A stretch of 64,000 bases of DNA from Cymbidium sinense (GCA_021442155.1 CM038216.1:88446945-88510944), one strand, 5' to 3'. Counted from the first letter of the stretch, positions 33,041 through 46,871 are shown. Program-made: numbers and translations. The notes: generated from the letters alone by a model not told the origin.

Positions 33041-36000
33041 TAGGGTTTATAGGGGTTAGGTTTAATGAGTTGTTGATTAGTAGGTTTAGGGTTTAGTTTT
33101 ACACATTCTTTAAAAAAAGCAAGCAAACTAGGCATTTTATTTTATTTAGTTTATTTTTTTTTTAGTTTATTTCAATTTTTATTTTTGTTTAATTTATTTT
33201 ATTTATTATAGGTTTATTGATTTTAGTTTAGGTTTTATTTTTATAGGTTTAGGTTTAAGTTTTTTATGTTTAGTTTAGGTTTATTTTTAAATTATTTTAT
33301 TTTATTTATTTTAGGGTTTAGTTTATTTATTTAGGTTTAGGTTTATTTAATTTAGGTTTATGTATATTTATTTTGTTTATTTAGGTTTTTTATTTAGTTT
33401 AGGGTTTAGGTTTAATTTTTTTATTTATTATTCAATTTTATTTTTATGTTTATTTTTTAGGTTTAGGCTTTTATGTAGTTTTTATTTTATTTTATTTTAG
33501 GTTTATTTTATTTTTATTTTACTATGAATTTTTATTTTATTTAGTTTTTTAGTTTTAGGTTTATTTTATTTTTTTAGTTTAATTCAGGTTTTCATTTATT
33601 TTATTTTAATTTAGTCTTGATTTTTATTTTTAGGTTTTAGTTTAAGTTTAGGTTTATGTTTAGATTTTAGTTTCAATTTTCATTTTATTTTATTTTTATT
33701 TTTATTTAGGTTTAGGTTTTCTATTTATTTTATTTTTAGGTTTTATTAGTTTGGGTTTAGGCTTTTAGGTTTTAGGGTTTAGGGTTTAAGGTTTATGGTT
33801 TGGGGTTTAGGGTTTAGGGTTTTAGGGATTAGGGTTTAAGATTTAGGGTTGTAGGTTTAGAGTTTAGGGTTTAAGGTTTAGGGATAGTTTTAGGGTTTAG
33901 GGTTTAAGCTTTTAGGGTTTATGCTTTTAAGATTAAAGGTTTTGCATTAGGGATCAAGGTTTAGGTTTATGGTTTAGTGTTTAGAGTTTAAGATTTAGGA
34001 TTTTAGAGTTTAGTGTTTAGGGTTAACTTAGGGTTGAAGGTTAGTTTAGGGTTTAGGGTTTAGGGTTTAGGGATTAGGTTTTAGGGTTTAGGGTTTAGGC
34101 TTTTAGGTTTAGGGTTTAGGGTTTAGGGTTAGGTTTAGGGTTTAGGTTTAGGTTTATGTTTAGGGTTTAGGTTTAGAGTTTATAGGGTTTTAGGGTTTAG
34201 GAGTTTAAGGTTCTGATTTAGGATAGTTTAGTTTGAGTTTATTAGGTTAGGTTTAGATTTTTTAAGTTTAGGTTTAGGTTTTATTTTATTTTTTTTTATT
34301 TATGTTTAGGTTTAGGTTTAGGTTTATGTTTAGGTTTAGGTTTATTTATTTTTTATTTAGTTTATTTATTGGTTTATTTTAGTTTAGGTTATATTTATTT
34401 TTTAGGTAATATTTTTAGTTTACTTTTGGTATAGGTTTATTTAGGTTTATTTTATTATTTTCTTAATTAGTTTATTTGTTTAGTTTATGTTTAGGTTTTA
34501 TTTTTGATTTTAGTTTATTTTCTATTTTTGTTTAGTTTAGGTTTTATTTCAGATTAGTTTAGGTTTATTTAGGTTTAGGTTTTTAGGTTTAAGTTTATTT
34601 TAGATTTACGTTTTATTTATTTTTTATTTAGTTTATTTATTTTTAGTTTTTTTAGTTTAGTTTAATTTATTTAATTTATTTTTTAGTTCATTTAGTTTAG
34701 GTTTAAATTTATTTTTAGGTTTATTTAGTTTAGTTTAGGTTTAGGGTTTAGGTTTTATTTTGTTTATTTATTTTTTATTTATTTTTATTTAGATTTATTT
34801 AGTTTAGTTTATTTTGTTTAGGTTTTATTTTTATTTAGGTTTAAGTTTAGGTTTAGGTGTTATTTAGTTTATTTTATTTATTTTTTATTTTAGGTTTAGG
34901 TTTAGTTTAGGTTTATTTTATTTTTATTTAGGTTTGGGGTTTTTTTATTTGTAGTTTAGTTTATTTAGGTTTAGGATTTTTTATTTGTAGTTCAGTTTAT
35001 TTAGGTTTAGGTTTAGGTTTATTTAGTTTAGGTTTTTTATTTTTAGGTTTTAGTTTATTTATTTTTAGTTTAGTTTTTATTTTTTTTATTAGTTCAGTTT
35101 ATTTAGTTTATTTATGTAGGTTTATTTTGGTTTATTTTTTAGGTTTATTTTTAGTTTATGTTTAGGTTTATTTCTTTTAATTTAATTTAGTTTTTTTATT
35201 TTTAAGTTTATTTACATTTATTTTATTTAGTTTAGGTTTAGGTTTATTTTTATTTATTTATTTAGGTTTTAGTTTATTTAGTTTAGTTTAGGTTTGTGTT
35301 TAGGATTATTTATTTAGGTTTAGGTTTAGGTTTTCTTTAGTTTAGCTTATTTAGTTTTATTTTATTTTAGGTTTAGTGACTAGGTTTAAGTTTAGTTTAG
35401 GTTTACTTTTATTTATTTATTTAGTATATTTTTGGTTTAGTTTATTTATTTATGTTTATGTTTTGTTTAGTTTATTTTTTTATTTTTATTTAATTTATTT
35501 TATCTTAGTTTATTGTTTTATTTATTTTAATTAATTTTTATTTTTATTTTTAGTTTAGGATTAGGTTTAAGTTTTATGTTATGTTTAGGTTTAGGTTTAG
35601 GTTTTTATTTTATTTTATTTATTTATTTTATTTAATTTAGTTTATTCTATTTTTTTTTTTAAGTTTATTTAGTTTAGGGTTTATTTTTTTTTAGGTTTAG
35701 GTTTTATTTATTTTTATTTTTATTTTGGTTTAGTTTATTTTTAGGTTTTGGTTTAGGGTTTAGGTTTATTTAGTTTTAGTTTAGGTTTAGGTTTAGGTTT
35801 ATTTTAGTTTTGTTTATTTTGTTTAGTTTAGGATTATTTATTTAGTTTAGTTTATTTTAATTATGTAGGTTTATGTTTTATTTAGTTTATTTTAGTTTAG
35901 TTCTTAGTTTAGTTTATTTAGTTTAGTTTATTTATTTATTTAGTTTATTTTTTATTTATTTAGGGTTTACGTTTAGGTTTAGGTTTAGTTTAATTTTTTA

Positions 36001-39000
36001 GATTTAGGATTAGGTTTAGGTTTAGTTTAGGTTTTATTATTTAGTTTTGTTTATTTAATTTATTTTTTATTTTAGCTTTATTTATTTAGGTTTAGTTTAG
36101 GTTTTTTTTATTTAGTTTAGTTTATTTAGTTAGTTTAGGCTTAGGTTTAGGTTTAGGTTTTATTTAGGTTTAGGTTTAGATTTATTTTATTTAGTTTTGG
36201 TTTAGGGTTTAGGTTTAGTATAGTTTAGGGTTTAGGTTTATTTTAGGTTTATTTTTAGTTTAGTTTATTTAGTTTAGTTTATTATTTAGTTTAGTTTAGG
36301 TTTAGGTTTGTTTTACTTATTTATTTTATTTAGTTTATTTTTTAGGTTTTATTTTAGGTTTTAGGTTTAGGTTTAGGTTTAGGCTTATTTATTTAGTTTA
36401 GGTTTTAGTTTATTTAGTTTAGGTTTAGGTTTATTTAGTTTAGGCTTAGATTTAGGTTTAGGTTTAGGTTTAGGTTTTAGGTTTATTTTTAGGTTTACTT
36501 TATTTAGTTTATTTTATTTAGTTTAGGTTTAGGTATTTATTTATTTAGTTTATTTAGGTTAAGGATTAGGTTTATTTATTTAATTTTTTAGGTTTATTTA
36601 TTTTAGTTTAGGTTTATTTATTTTGGTTTATTTATAGTTTTCTTTATTTAGTTCTATTTTATGTTTAGGTTTAGGTTTAGGTTTATTTAGGTTCTGGTTT
36701 AGGTTTATTTTATTTTTAGTTTATTTATTTATTTTTATTTTTTTATTTATTTTTGGTTTAGGTTTAAGTTTAGGTTTTTAGGTGTATTTATTTAGGTTTA
36801 GGTTTATTTAGTTTAGTTTAGGTTTATTTATTTAGTATATTTTAGTTTAAGTTTAGGTTTAGGTTTAGATATATTTAGTTTAGTTTAGGTTTATTTATTT
36901 TATTTTTACTTGGTTAAGTTTATTTATTTAGGTTTAGATTTAAGTTTAGGTGTATTAAGGTTTATTTCTTAGTTTAGGTTTAGGTTTATTTAATTTTTTA
37001 TTTAATGATAGTTTAGGTTTCGGGTTTAGGTTTATTTTAGTTAGTTCAGATTTAGGTTTAAGTTTAGGTTTATTTAGTTTATTTAATTTAGATTATTTTG
37101 TCTATTTAATTTAGGTTTAGCTTTAGGTTTAGTTTAGGTTTATTTAGGATTAGGTTTAGGTTTAGGTTTAGTTTTAGGTTCATTTTAGTTTATTTAGTTT
37201 AGGTTTAGGTTTCAATTTAAGTTTAGGTTTAGGTTTAGGTTTTATTTATTTAGGTTTAGGGTTTAGGTTTATTTAGGTTTTAGGTTTAGGTTTAGGTTTA
37301 GGCTTATTTAGTTTAGTTTGGGTTTATTTATTTTATTTTTATTTAGTTTATTTTATTTATTTAGGGTTAGGTTTATGTTTAGGTTTAGGTTTATTTAAGT
37401 TTATTTTTTAGTTAAGGTTTAGGTTTATTTATTTATTTTTTTTATTTTACTGTATGTTTAGGTTTAGGTTTAGTTTAGGTTTATTTAGTTTAGTTTATTT
37501 TATTTATTTAGTTTAGGTTTAGGTTTAGGTTTATGTTTAAATATATTTAAGTTTAGGTTTAGGTTTAGGTTTAAGTTTATTTTAGTTTATTTAGTTTAGG
37601 TTTAGGTTTATGTTTAGGTTTAGGTATAGGTATAGGTTTTATTTAGGTTTATTTAGTTTAGTTTATCTATTTTTTAGTTTATGTTTATTTATTTTAGGTT
37701 TAGGTTTAGGTTTATGTTTATGAATAGGTTTAGGTTTATTTTATTTAGTTTATTTATTCAGTTTATTTTAGTTTAGTTTAGGTTTATTTAATTTATTAGT
37801 TTACTTTATTTTAGTTTAGGTTTAGGTTTCGGTTTAGTTTTATTTAGTTTATTTTAGGTTTAGGTTTATTTTAGGTTTTAGTTTATTTATTTTATTTTTT
37901 AGTTTAGTTTAGCATAATTTAGGTTTAGGTTTAGGTTTAGGTTTATTTTTTTTAGTTTAGGTATATTTTTAGCTTAGTTTATGTTAAGGTTTATTTTAGG
38001 TTTATTTATTTTTAGGTTAGTTTAGGTTTATTTTATTTAGGTTTAGGTTTTGGTTTTATTTAATTAGTTTAGGAATAGGTTTAGGTTTATTTTAGTTTAG
38101 ATTTAAGTTTAGGTTTAGGTTGAAGTTTAGGTTTAGATTTTATTTAGTTTATTTTATTTTAGTTTAGGTTTAGGTTTAGGTTTATTTCAGTTTAGGTTTA
38201 GTTTAGTTTAGGTTTATTTATTTTGTATGGTTTAGTTTGTTTCTTTTATGTTTAGGGTTATTTTAGGTTTATTTTAATTTAGTCTAGTTTAGGTTTTTAG
38301 GTTTATTTAGGTTTAGGTTTAGGTTCTATTTTTTAGTTTAGTTTAGGTTTAGGTTAATTTAGGTTTATTTAGGTTATTAGGTTTATTTAGTTTATTTATT
38401 TTGTATAGGTTTATTTAGGATTAGGTTTAAGTTTAGGTTTAGGTTTATTTATTTAGCATATTTAGTTTAGTTTATTTATTTTAGTTTATTTATTTAGGTT
38501 TAGGTTTAGGTTTATTTTAGGTTTATTTAGGTTTTTTTTATTTAGTTTAGTTTATTTAGGTTCAGGTTTATTTAGTTTCAATTTATTTAGATTTAGGTCT
38601 ATTTAGTTTAGTTTAATTTTTTGTTTAGGTTTAGGTTTATTTAGTTTAGGTTTAGGTTTAAGTTTATTTACTTATTCATTTTAGCTTTAGGTTTAAGTTT
38701 ATTTTTGTTTAGTTTAGTTTATTTATTTAGGTATATATTTAGGTTTTGGTTTAGGAATAGGTTTAGGTTTTAGTTTAGTTAGGTTTAGGTTTAGGTTTAT
38801 TTTAGTTTTGGTTTTATGTGTAGGTTTAGGTTTATTTTAGGTTTGATTTAGTTTAGTTTATTTCAGTTTAGGCATATTTTATTTAGATTAGGTTCAGGTT
38901 AATTTAATATATTTTAATTTAGTTTAATTTAGTTTAGGTTTAGATTTTAGGTTTATTTAGTTTAGGTTTATTTTTGTTTATTTTATTTTGTTAGTTTAGT

Positions 39001-41447
39001 TTATTTATTTATTTTTGGTGTGGGTTTATTTAGTTTATTTTATTTTATTCTATTTATTTTATTTATTTAGTTATGGTTTAGGTTTAGGTTTAAGTTTATT
39101 TTATCTAGTTTATTTATTTTATTAGATTATTTTATTTTTTTTGGGTTTAGGTTTAGGTTTAGGTTTAGGTTTTCTTTTATTTAGTTTAGTTTATTTTAGT
39201 TAAGGTTTATTTAGTTTAGTTTAGTTTAGGTTTATTTTTTTATTAAGTTTATTTTATTTTAGTTTATTTTTAGTTTAGCTTAGGTTTAGTTCATTTATTT
39301 AATTTTGTTTATTTACTTTATTTCTAGTTTAGTTTATTTTATTTTTATTTAGTTTAGTTTAGTTTAGTTTATGTTTAGGTTTAGGTTGAGGTTTATTTAG
39401 ATTTTGTTAGTTTAGTTTACTTAGTTCAGTTTAGGTTTAGGTTTAGGTTTATTAGTTTAGGTTTTGGTTTAGGTTTAGATTTTAATTTAGTTTAGGTTTA
39501 AGTTTAATTTTATATTTATATAAGTTTATTTACTTTGGTTTAGGTTTATTTATTTAGTTTAGTTTCTTTAGTTTATTTTATTTAGTTTATGTTTAGATTT
39601 TATTTAGTTTAATTTAGTTTGGTTTAGTTTATTTTTAGGTTTAGGTTTAAGTTTAGTTTTTAATTTTTATTTAGCTTATTTAGTTTAGTTTAGTTTTATT
39701 TTATTTTATTTAGTTTAGTTTAGTCTAATTTATTTAACTTTAGGTTTATTTTATTTATTAATTTAGTTTTTTTTATTTAGTTTAGGTTTATTTATGTTTA
39801 GGTTTATTTAGTTTAGTTTTATTTAGTTTAGGTTTATTTTTAGTTTATGTTTAGGTTTAGGTTTAGAATTAATTTTAGTTTAGGTTTATCTATTTAAGTT
39901 TAGGTTAAGGTTTAGTTTATGTTTATGTTTTATTTTGGTTTAGGTTTATTTTGGTTTAGGTTTATTTTATTTAGGTTTTGGTTTCTTTATTTTAATTTAT
40001 TATATTTTATTTTATTTAGTTTCAGTTTATGTTTATTTTAGTATAGGTTTATTAGGTTTATTTAGGTTTAGGTTTAAGTTTATTTTTATTTTCAGTTTTA
40101 GGTTTAGGTTTATTTTAGGTTATGTTTAGTTTAGTTTATTTAGGTTTAGGTTTATTTTTATTTAGTTTATTTAGATTTAGGTTTAGGTTTTATTTAGGTT
40201 CAGGTTTATTTTATTTAAGTTTAGGTCTATTTATTTTAGTTTATTTATTTAGGTTTAGGTTTATTTTTATTTTATGTTTATTTAGGTTTATTTTTTTTCT
40301 TAGTTTATTTTATTTAGTTTATTTAGATTTAGGTTTATTTAGTTTTAGTTTATTTAGGTTTAGGTCTATTTAGTTTAGTTTAAGTTTAGGTTTAGGTTTA
40401 TTTTTTAGGTTTAGGTTTATTTTAGGTTTAGATTTATTTTAATTTAGTTCAATTTATTTATTTAAGTTTAGGTTTAGGTTTGGGTTTAGGTTTAGGTTTA
40501 GTTTTTAGTTTATTTAGGTTTAGGTTTATGTTTATTTAAGTTTAGGTTTTAAGTTTAGGTTTTAGGTTTAGGTTTAAATTTAGGTTTATTTTAGGTTATA
40601 TTTAGTTTAGTTTAGTTTAGTTTAGTTTTATTTTATTTAGTTTAGGTTTAGTTTTATTTAGTTTATATTATATTATTTTAATTATTTAGTTTAGGTTTAG
40701 GTATACTTTATTTACTTTATTTATTTTATTAGTTTATTTTATTTTGTTTAGGTTTAGGTTTAGGTTTAGGTTTTGGTTTATTTAGTTTAGTTTATTTTAG
40801 TTTAGGTTTATTTAGTTTAGTTTTATTTTAGTTTATTTTTAGTTTAGTTTAGGTTTAGGTTTATTTATTTAGTTTTGCTTATTTAGTTTTTTTGTTTAGT
40901 TTATTTTATTTATTTTTAGTTTAGTTCAGTTTAGGTTTAGGTTTATTTATGTTTTACTAGTTTAGCTTATTTAGTTTAGTTTAGGTTTAGGTTTAGGTTT
41001 AGATTTTAGCTTAGTTTAGGTTTAGATTTAGGTTTACGTTTAGATTTAGGCTTAAGTTTTATTTTATTTTTATTTAGGTTTATCTATTTAGGTTTAGATT
41101 TATTTATTTAGTTTAGTTTTTTTTTAGTTAATTTAATTTAATTTATTACTTGAGTTTATTTATTTAGTTTAGGTTTAAGTTTTATTTAATTTAATTTAGT
41201 TTAGTTTAGTTTATTTTTATGTTTAGGTTTAGGTTTAGGTTTATTTTATTTATTGTAGTTTTTTTATTTATTTTAGTTTAGGTTTTATGTTTTATTTAGT
41301 TTATTTATTCAGTTTAGTTTTATTTTATTTATTTAGTTTAGTTTAGTCTAGTTTATTTAGGTTTAGGTTTATTTTATTTACATATTTAGTTATTTTATAT
41401 TTAGTTTATGTTTAGGTTTTGGTTTAGGTTTATTTAGGTTTAGTATG
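33041..41447 (+). repeat. Long TTTAGG/TTTATTT hexamer-texture array
   Basis: A boundary-box variant at about 33,110 is followed by TTTATTTT texture and one heptamer-rich stretch (33,770-34,200). Then more than 7 kb is dominated by TTTAGG hexamers, TTTAGTTTA and TTTATTTAG words, with few GGG. Open frames in it (for example 40,122-40,373) are by-products of the repeat and are rich in Phe, Leu and Tyr. The last 3 kb is the left arm of an inverted repeat. Confidence 0.9.
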
Positions 41448-41518
41448 GAGTTATTTTTAGACAATCCTAGTATGTACTACATAACTCTTAGTGGTTTCCT
41501 ATTTCCCACATAAGTTTT
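38450..41518 (+). repeat. Left arm of a 3.1-kb inverted repeat
   Basis: This stretch, including the first 70 bases of the LINE fragment at 41,448, reappears reverse-complemented at 46,872-50,030. Irregular words match in order, for example GTTTAGTCTAGTTTATTTAGG near 41,341, the GTATGGAGTTATTTTTAGAC junction near 41,441, and TTTATCTAGTTTATTTATTTT near 39,100. The outer limit is approximate. Confidence 0.85.
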
Positions 41519-42123
41519 TTAGATGATTTCATTATTTTTTGCAATGCTTCTATTCAACATATCAAGAACCTCAAGATTTTTTAAAATAAATTTTGTAGAG
41601 AAAGTGGTCTTTCTATCAATGATAACAAAAGCTATTTTATTATTTCTTCAAGTATCTCTAATAATAAAATCCATCAAATATAGCATATTACTAATTTTAA
41701 ACATCAACAGTACCTCTTAAGTACTTGGGTTCTCCTCTATTTAAAGGTCCAAAATCATCCCATCTTTTTGATGAGTTAATTCAAAAAATTTTAAATAAAA
41801 TTTATGTTTGGGAATTCCATTTACTTTCCTTTGGTGGTAGGCACACTATTCTTAAGAGAACACTTAATTTTATGCCTCTTTATTTGATTTAAATTATTAT
41901 TCCCACTAATTCTACTCTTATTAGAATTGATCGCTTGCTTAATAAATTTTTTTGGGGATCCAATAATTCTATTAAAAGAATGCATTGGACATCCTAGTAT
42001 AAATGTTGTGGGCCGTTGGGTGAAGGTGGTCTTGGTTGCAAACCTATTCGTGAAGCTATGACTTTCTTCTCTCATATTATCTGGTAGAATTTTAGAAAGA
42101 ATGATATCCTTTGGGCTAATTTT

Positions 42124-42639
42124 ATGATAGAAAAATATTGCCAAGTTAAACACCCTCTTATCTATGCTTATAAAGTTGGTGACTCTCCTGTTTGGAAAAG
42201 GCTTTGCTTCATTAAATGGGTTGTCAAATCTTTAATATCTTTGGGTATTCATTCGGGCTCTTCTTTCTTTTGGCAAGACAATTGGATTGGCAATGGCTCT
42301 ATTGACTCCCTTTTATCTACACATTATACTGCTACTATCAAAGTTAACTCTTTTTGGCTTAATAATAATTGGAATGAAAAGAAACTTGAGAACTACATTC
42401 CTATTACTATTTTTGACAAGTTTTGCAACATCCCTATCTTTTCTAGTAAACCTGATCAAATTCTTTTCAAGCTCTCTTACAATAACAATTTCATTCTTAA
42501 AGAGGTTTGGAATTTTATTAGAGAAAAACAAAACACCTCTAATGTTTTCATTAAACTTTGGAACAATATCATTCCCATTTCTTATTATATTTTAGCACGG
42601 AGTTTGAATAACTTCATTCCTAGATTGCTTGCTCGCTAA
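42124..42639 (+). pseudogene. LINE ORF2 relic, RT-to-zf-RVT linker region
   Basis: An open stretch of 171 codons carries the plant LINE linker motifs SPVWKRLCFIKW, SSFFWQDNWIGNGSI and an EVWNFI segment that leads into zf-RVT (reverse-transcriptase zinc-binding). The zf-RVT continuation at about 42,640-42,900 is in other frames (FYLPSKCQYC, then HIENVNHVF and a WFIWMFRND motif). It is a part of ORF2 rather than an independent gene. Confidence 0.8.
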
Positions 42640-43038
42640 AGGGTTTTATTTACCTTCCAAGTGCTAATATTGCTTTCATATTGAAAATGTTAATCATGTT
42701 TTTGTCAATGGTGCTATTACTACCAAACTTTGGACATGGTATGATGATTTATTTAACACTAACTATTTTCTTGGCTCTCTTTTGTTATATCAACTTCTTG
42801 AAGTTTGTTTCCATAAAACTATGAAAGGTCATATGAAAGTTTTAATTGCTATTACCCTTATTTGGTTCATTTGGATGTTTAGAAATGATGCTAAATATTG
42901 AGGCATCCTTATGAACCATAAAAGGATCCTTGTTAGAATTAAAGAAAAAAGTTCATGCTTTGTTTAATGCAAATTTAATTAGTAATCTTTATTTTAGAGG
43001 TTATAAATTTGTGACTAAAAATTTGGGTATCACTTTGC

Positions 43039-43503
43039 ATGATGACCCTTCCTACAAGAGTGTTAGAATTGTACATTGGATTAAGCCTAAAGAATATTTT
43101 TTTTAAGATCAATACTGATAGTTCCATTTCCCCAAACAAATATGGTTGTGGTGGAATTCTTAGGGATTCTAAAGGTACTGTAATTTGTGATTATGCCTAC
43201 CCCCTCAAAGCTTGTTCTGTTATATATGTTGAGCTCATGGTTATTAATAAAGCTAATGATATTTTTTTAATCATAGGCCTCTTTAATATTTGGATTGAAG
43301 TTGATGCTCTTCTTTTACTTGATATGCTCAATACTAATAAAATGAGGAATGCTAGACTATTTTACCTTCTTAATCACACTAAAAAGCTTCTTTCTCATGT
43401 TTACTACAAAAATTTTCACATTCTTCGTGAAGGTTATGCTTGTAATGATTTCCTGGCTAATTTGGGAGCTAAATTAAATGAGCTCACTTTTAATAGAATT
43501 TAA
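43039..43503 (+). pseudogene. LINE ORF2 relic, RNase H domain (intact open stretch)
   Basis: This 154-codon open stretch is an RNase H of the plant LINE type, which degrades the RNA strand after reverse transcription. The four acidic positions appear kept: D27 (INTDSS), E65 (YVELMV), D89 (IEVDALLL) and D137 (ACNDFLAN). The KYGCGGILRDSKG loop is typical. The methionine at 43,039 is not a biological start, since the domain is the C-terminus of ORF2. The native stop is TAA at 43,501-43,503. With the upstream ORF2 broken, no function is expected. Confidence 0.85.
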
Positions 43504-43505
43504 GT

Positions 43506-43985
43506 ATGAGAACAATAGAAGTGCTAGAAAAATATCTAGGAAAAGGATTACCATTAAAGAAAATCAACCACTTCCTCAATAAAATCATTTTTAATAATAA
43601 ACCAACAAATTTGAAAAAATTGAGTAGTAAAACCCTCCGGACCAGCAACAGAATCTTTGTTCATGCTATTAAGAACTTTAAAAATTTCATCTTCATTAGG
43701 CATAATAGTAAGCAAATCATAGTCATCATTAGTAATAATAGAAGGAATCAAGTGATATTTAGAAATAGCTTCATAGGAGCAACTCTTATTTAGCTTGGTT
43801 CTAAAGTATTTAATAATCAAATCCTTAATATCATTATTCTCCATAATCCATTCTCCATTGTAATCTTTAATTTTTTGAATATTATTTAAAGCTTTCTTTT
43901 TATTAACTAAAGCATGGAAATACCTAGTATTGTTGTCACCATCTGCAATATGTTTACTAGCAGCTTTTTGATGCCAATAAGTGTT
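43506..43985 (-). mobile_element. LINE copy 4 fragment: start of RT domain, minus strand
   Basis: On minus it reads WHQKAASKHIADGDNN near 43,960, then a 96-codon open stretch (43,554-43,844) with MPNEDEIFKVLNSMNKDS, AGPEGF and FFQICWFIIKND, and ends at GNPFPRYFSSTSIVLI. These are the linker and first motifs of a plant LINE reverse transcriptase. The piece is cut off exactly at the RT motif that precedes IPK and abuts the stop codon of LINE copy 3, which faces the other way. Confidence 0.85.
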
Positions 43986-44145
43986 AGGGGCGTTTAAGGT
44001 TTATTAGTTTAGGTTTTAAGGGTTAAGGTTAGGTTTTGGGTTTAGGGTTTAGGGTTATAGTTTAGGGTTTAGAGTTTAGGATTTAGTGTTAGTTTTATGG
44101 TTTAGGGTTTAGGATTTAGGGTTTAGGGTATAGGGTTTTTTTTAA
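43986..44145 (+). repeat. Short telomere-like block, G-rich strand on +
   Basis: TTTAGGG heptamer variants run to a TTTTTTTTAAAAG stretch near 44,137-44,150, at which the polarity switches to C-rich. Confidence 0.88.
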
Positions 44146-46871
44146 AAGAAAAAAACTTGAACTTAAAAAATATTATAAATATAAAACTGAACTAAAAAAT
44201 AAAAATAAACCAAAACCTAAACCTAAAAGATAAACTAAAATAAAATTTTTAAACTTTTAAAAATAATACTAAAATAAATTGAATAAAACTAAAAAAATAA
44301 ACTTATATAAAAATAAAAAATAATATAAACTAAAATAAATAAAAAATAAATTAAATATACTTAAACCTATCAGTTTTATTAGTTTAAAAAAATACCCTAA
44401 ACACTAAACCCTAAAACCTAAGCCCGAAATCCTAAACCCTAAACCCTAAAACTAACTCTAAACTCTAAACCCTAAAGCTACAACCCTAAACACTAAACTA
44501 ACCCTAAATCCTAAACCTTAAAAAAATATAAAATAAAATAAAATTAAAACCCTAACCCTAAACCCTAAACCCTAAACCCTAAATCATAAACCGCAAACCC
44601 CAAACCCTAAACCCTACCCTAAACCCTAAACCCTAAAACCTATAACCCTAAACCCTAAACATGAATCCTCATACCCTAAATGCTTAACTAACCAAAACCA
44701 AACCCTAAAAAAAAAAACTAAGCCAAAACTAAAACAAAACCTAAAATAAAATAAAAAAATAATCTAAACCAAAATAAAAATAAAGAAAGAATAAAATAAA
44801 CTAAAAGCTAAATCTGAACTTAAATCAACTTAAATGAAAATAAACTAATAAAATAAATAAAAAAATCTAAACTAAATTAAAAATAAAAACCTAATTAAAA
44901 TAATAACTAAATAAAATAATCAAATAAAACTAAATAAAAGCGTGAAAAAAAAGCCTAAAATAAATAAAAGATAAAACATAAACCCTAATCTAAAAAAAAA
45001 ACTAAACCTAAAATAAAAATAAAGCAAACCTAAACCTAAACTAAAATAAATAAAACCTAAACTTAGACCTAAAATAAACTTTACCTAAACCTAAATCTAA
45101 ACTAAATAAAATAACATAAACTAAAAATAAACCTAAACCTAAATTAAAAAATAAAACCTAAAAATAAACATAAAATAAAAATTTAAAACCTAAACCTAAA
45201 AAAATAAAATAATAATCTAAACCTAAACCTAAAAATAAAAAATAAAACCTAAAACTAAAAAATAAAATAAAAATAAAGCTAAACTAAAAGATAAACCTAA
45301 ACCTAAACTTAAAAAAATAAACTGAAATAAAAAACTATACTAAAATAAACAATCCTAAAATTAATATACTAAACTAAATAAAAATAAAAAATAAACCTAA
45401 ACTAAAATAAGAAAATAAAAAAACTAAAATAATTAAGAAATAAACTAAATATACCTAAACCTACCAATTTGCTTAAAAAAATCCGTAAGCCCTAAATCCT
45501 AAACCCTAAACACTAAACCTAAACCTGCCAATTTAATGTTATTTTATTTTTTAGTGTTTATTTAAAAAACTATACCTAAACTAAAAAATAAATAAATAAA
45601 ATTGGAAATAAAAATAAACCTAAATAAAAATAAAAAATAAATTAAATAAACTAAATAAACCCAAACATACATATTTAATTATTTAAAAAGAAACTTAAAT
45701 TATAAGGATAAAAATAAAATAAACCTAAAATAAAATAGGATAAAAACTAAATAAAAAACCTAAACCTAAAAAATAAACCTTAAAGAATATTTAAAAATAA
45801 ATAAAAAATAAAATGTAAACCTTAATGTAAAAAATACCTAAACCTAAAATAAATAAAATAAAATAAACATAAACCTAAAAGAAAATAAACTAAATTAAAA
45901 TAAATAAAACCTAAAACAAAACCTAAAATATACTAAACATAAACACTAAACAAAATAAAATAAAAATAAACTAAAAAATCTAAACCACAACTAAAAAATA
46001 AAACCTAAAAATAAATATAAAACCTAAACCTAAACAAATAAAATAAAAATCTGAACCTAACCTAAAAATAAAAAATAAAATTTAAACATAAAAAATAAAA
46101 TAACATTAAAACTAAACTAAAAAAATAAACAAAAACCTAAACGTGAACCTAAAAAATAAACTAAAATGAAAAACCTAAACTAAAATAAATAAACCTAAAA
46201 TAAATAAACTAAACTAAATAAATTAAACTTAAACTAAATAAACTAAATAAATTAAAACTAAACTAAATTAATAAACCTAACCTAAAAATAAACTAAATAA
46301 ATAAATAAACTAAACTAAACTAAACTAAAATAAACCTAAACCTAAATGTAAAACACAAACTATATTAACCTAAACATAAATAAAATAAAATACTAAACTA
46401 AACTAAATAAACCTAAACCAAACACTAAACCTAAACTAAAATAAAATAAAATAAATAAATAAAACTAAAATAAACTAAATAAAAAATAAAATAAGAATAA
46501 ATCTAAACCTAAACCTAAATAAAACTAAATAAATAAACCTAAATTAAAATAAAAAATAAACCTTAACCTAAACCTAAACCTAAAACCTAAATAAAAATAT
46601 ACCTATACCTAAACCTAAATAATCCTAATAAACCTAAACTAAAATAAACATGAACTAAAACTAAAAAAATAAAATAATATAAACTAAAATAAACAAACCT
46701 AAACCTAAATAAAATAAACCTAAACTAAATAAACTTGAACCTAAATAAAACCTAAGCTGAAACTAAACCTAAACCTAAACTTAAATTAATAAACTTAAAC
46801 CTAAGCCTGAACTAAATAAACCTAAACCTAAACTAAAAATAAACCTAAACTAAATAAAACCTAAATGAAAA
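44146..46871 (-). repeat. Telomere-like array, C-rich strand on +
   Basis: AAATAAA/CCTAAA texture alternates with CCCTAAA heptamers (about 44,395-44,700 and 45,480-45,525). Boundary-box variants lie near 44,365, 45,455, 45,520 and 45,660. From about 46,200 the texture is CCTAAA hexamer and AAATAAAC. No gene is seen. Confidence 0.9.

Larger units (their letters stand above)
41448..43503 (+). mobile_element. LINE copy 3: RT C-terminal part, zf-RVT and RNase H, + strand
   Basis: The fragment starts inside the reverse transcriptase (NPSMYYITLSGFLFPT), with the catalytic box as FLDD near 41,517-41,530. It goes on through SYFIISSS, KYLGSPLFKG, PLYLI, FFWGS and GPLGEGGLGC, the zf-RVT region and RNase H. 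It ends at the ORF2 stop codon (43,501-43,503) with no 3' UTR or poly(A). Stops and frameshifts occur in the first 700 bp. At the left it joins hexamer repeat, and at the right it joins a LINE piece of opposite orientation. Confidence 0.88.

Noticed and set aside
40122..40373. 83-codon open frame on + rich in Phe, Leu, Arg and Tyr
   Set aside because: It is produced by the TTTAGG/TTTATTTAG hexamer repeat, which stays open because its length is a multiple of three; no domain and no start context.
41821..42153. 110-codon minus-strand open frame across LINE copy 3
   Set aside because: It is antisense to recognisable LINE RT coding sequence on +.
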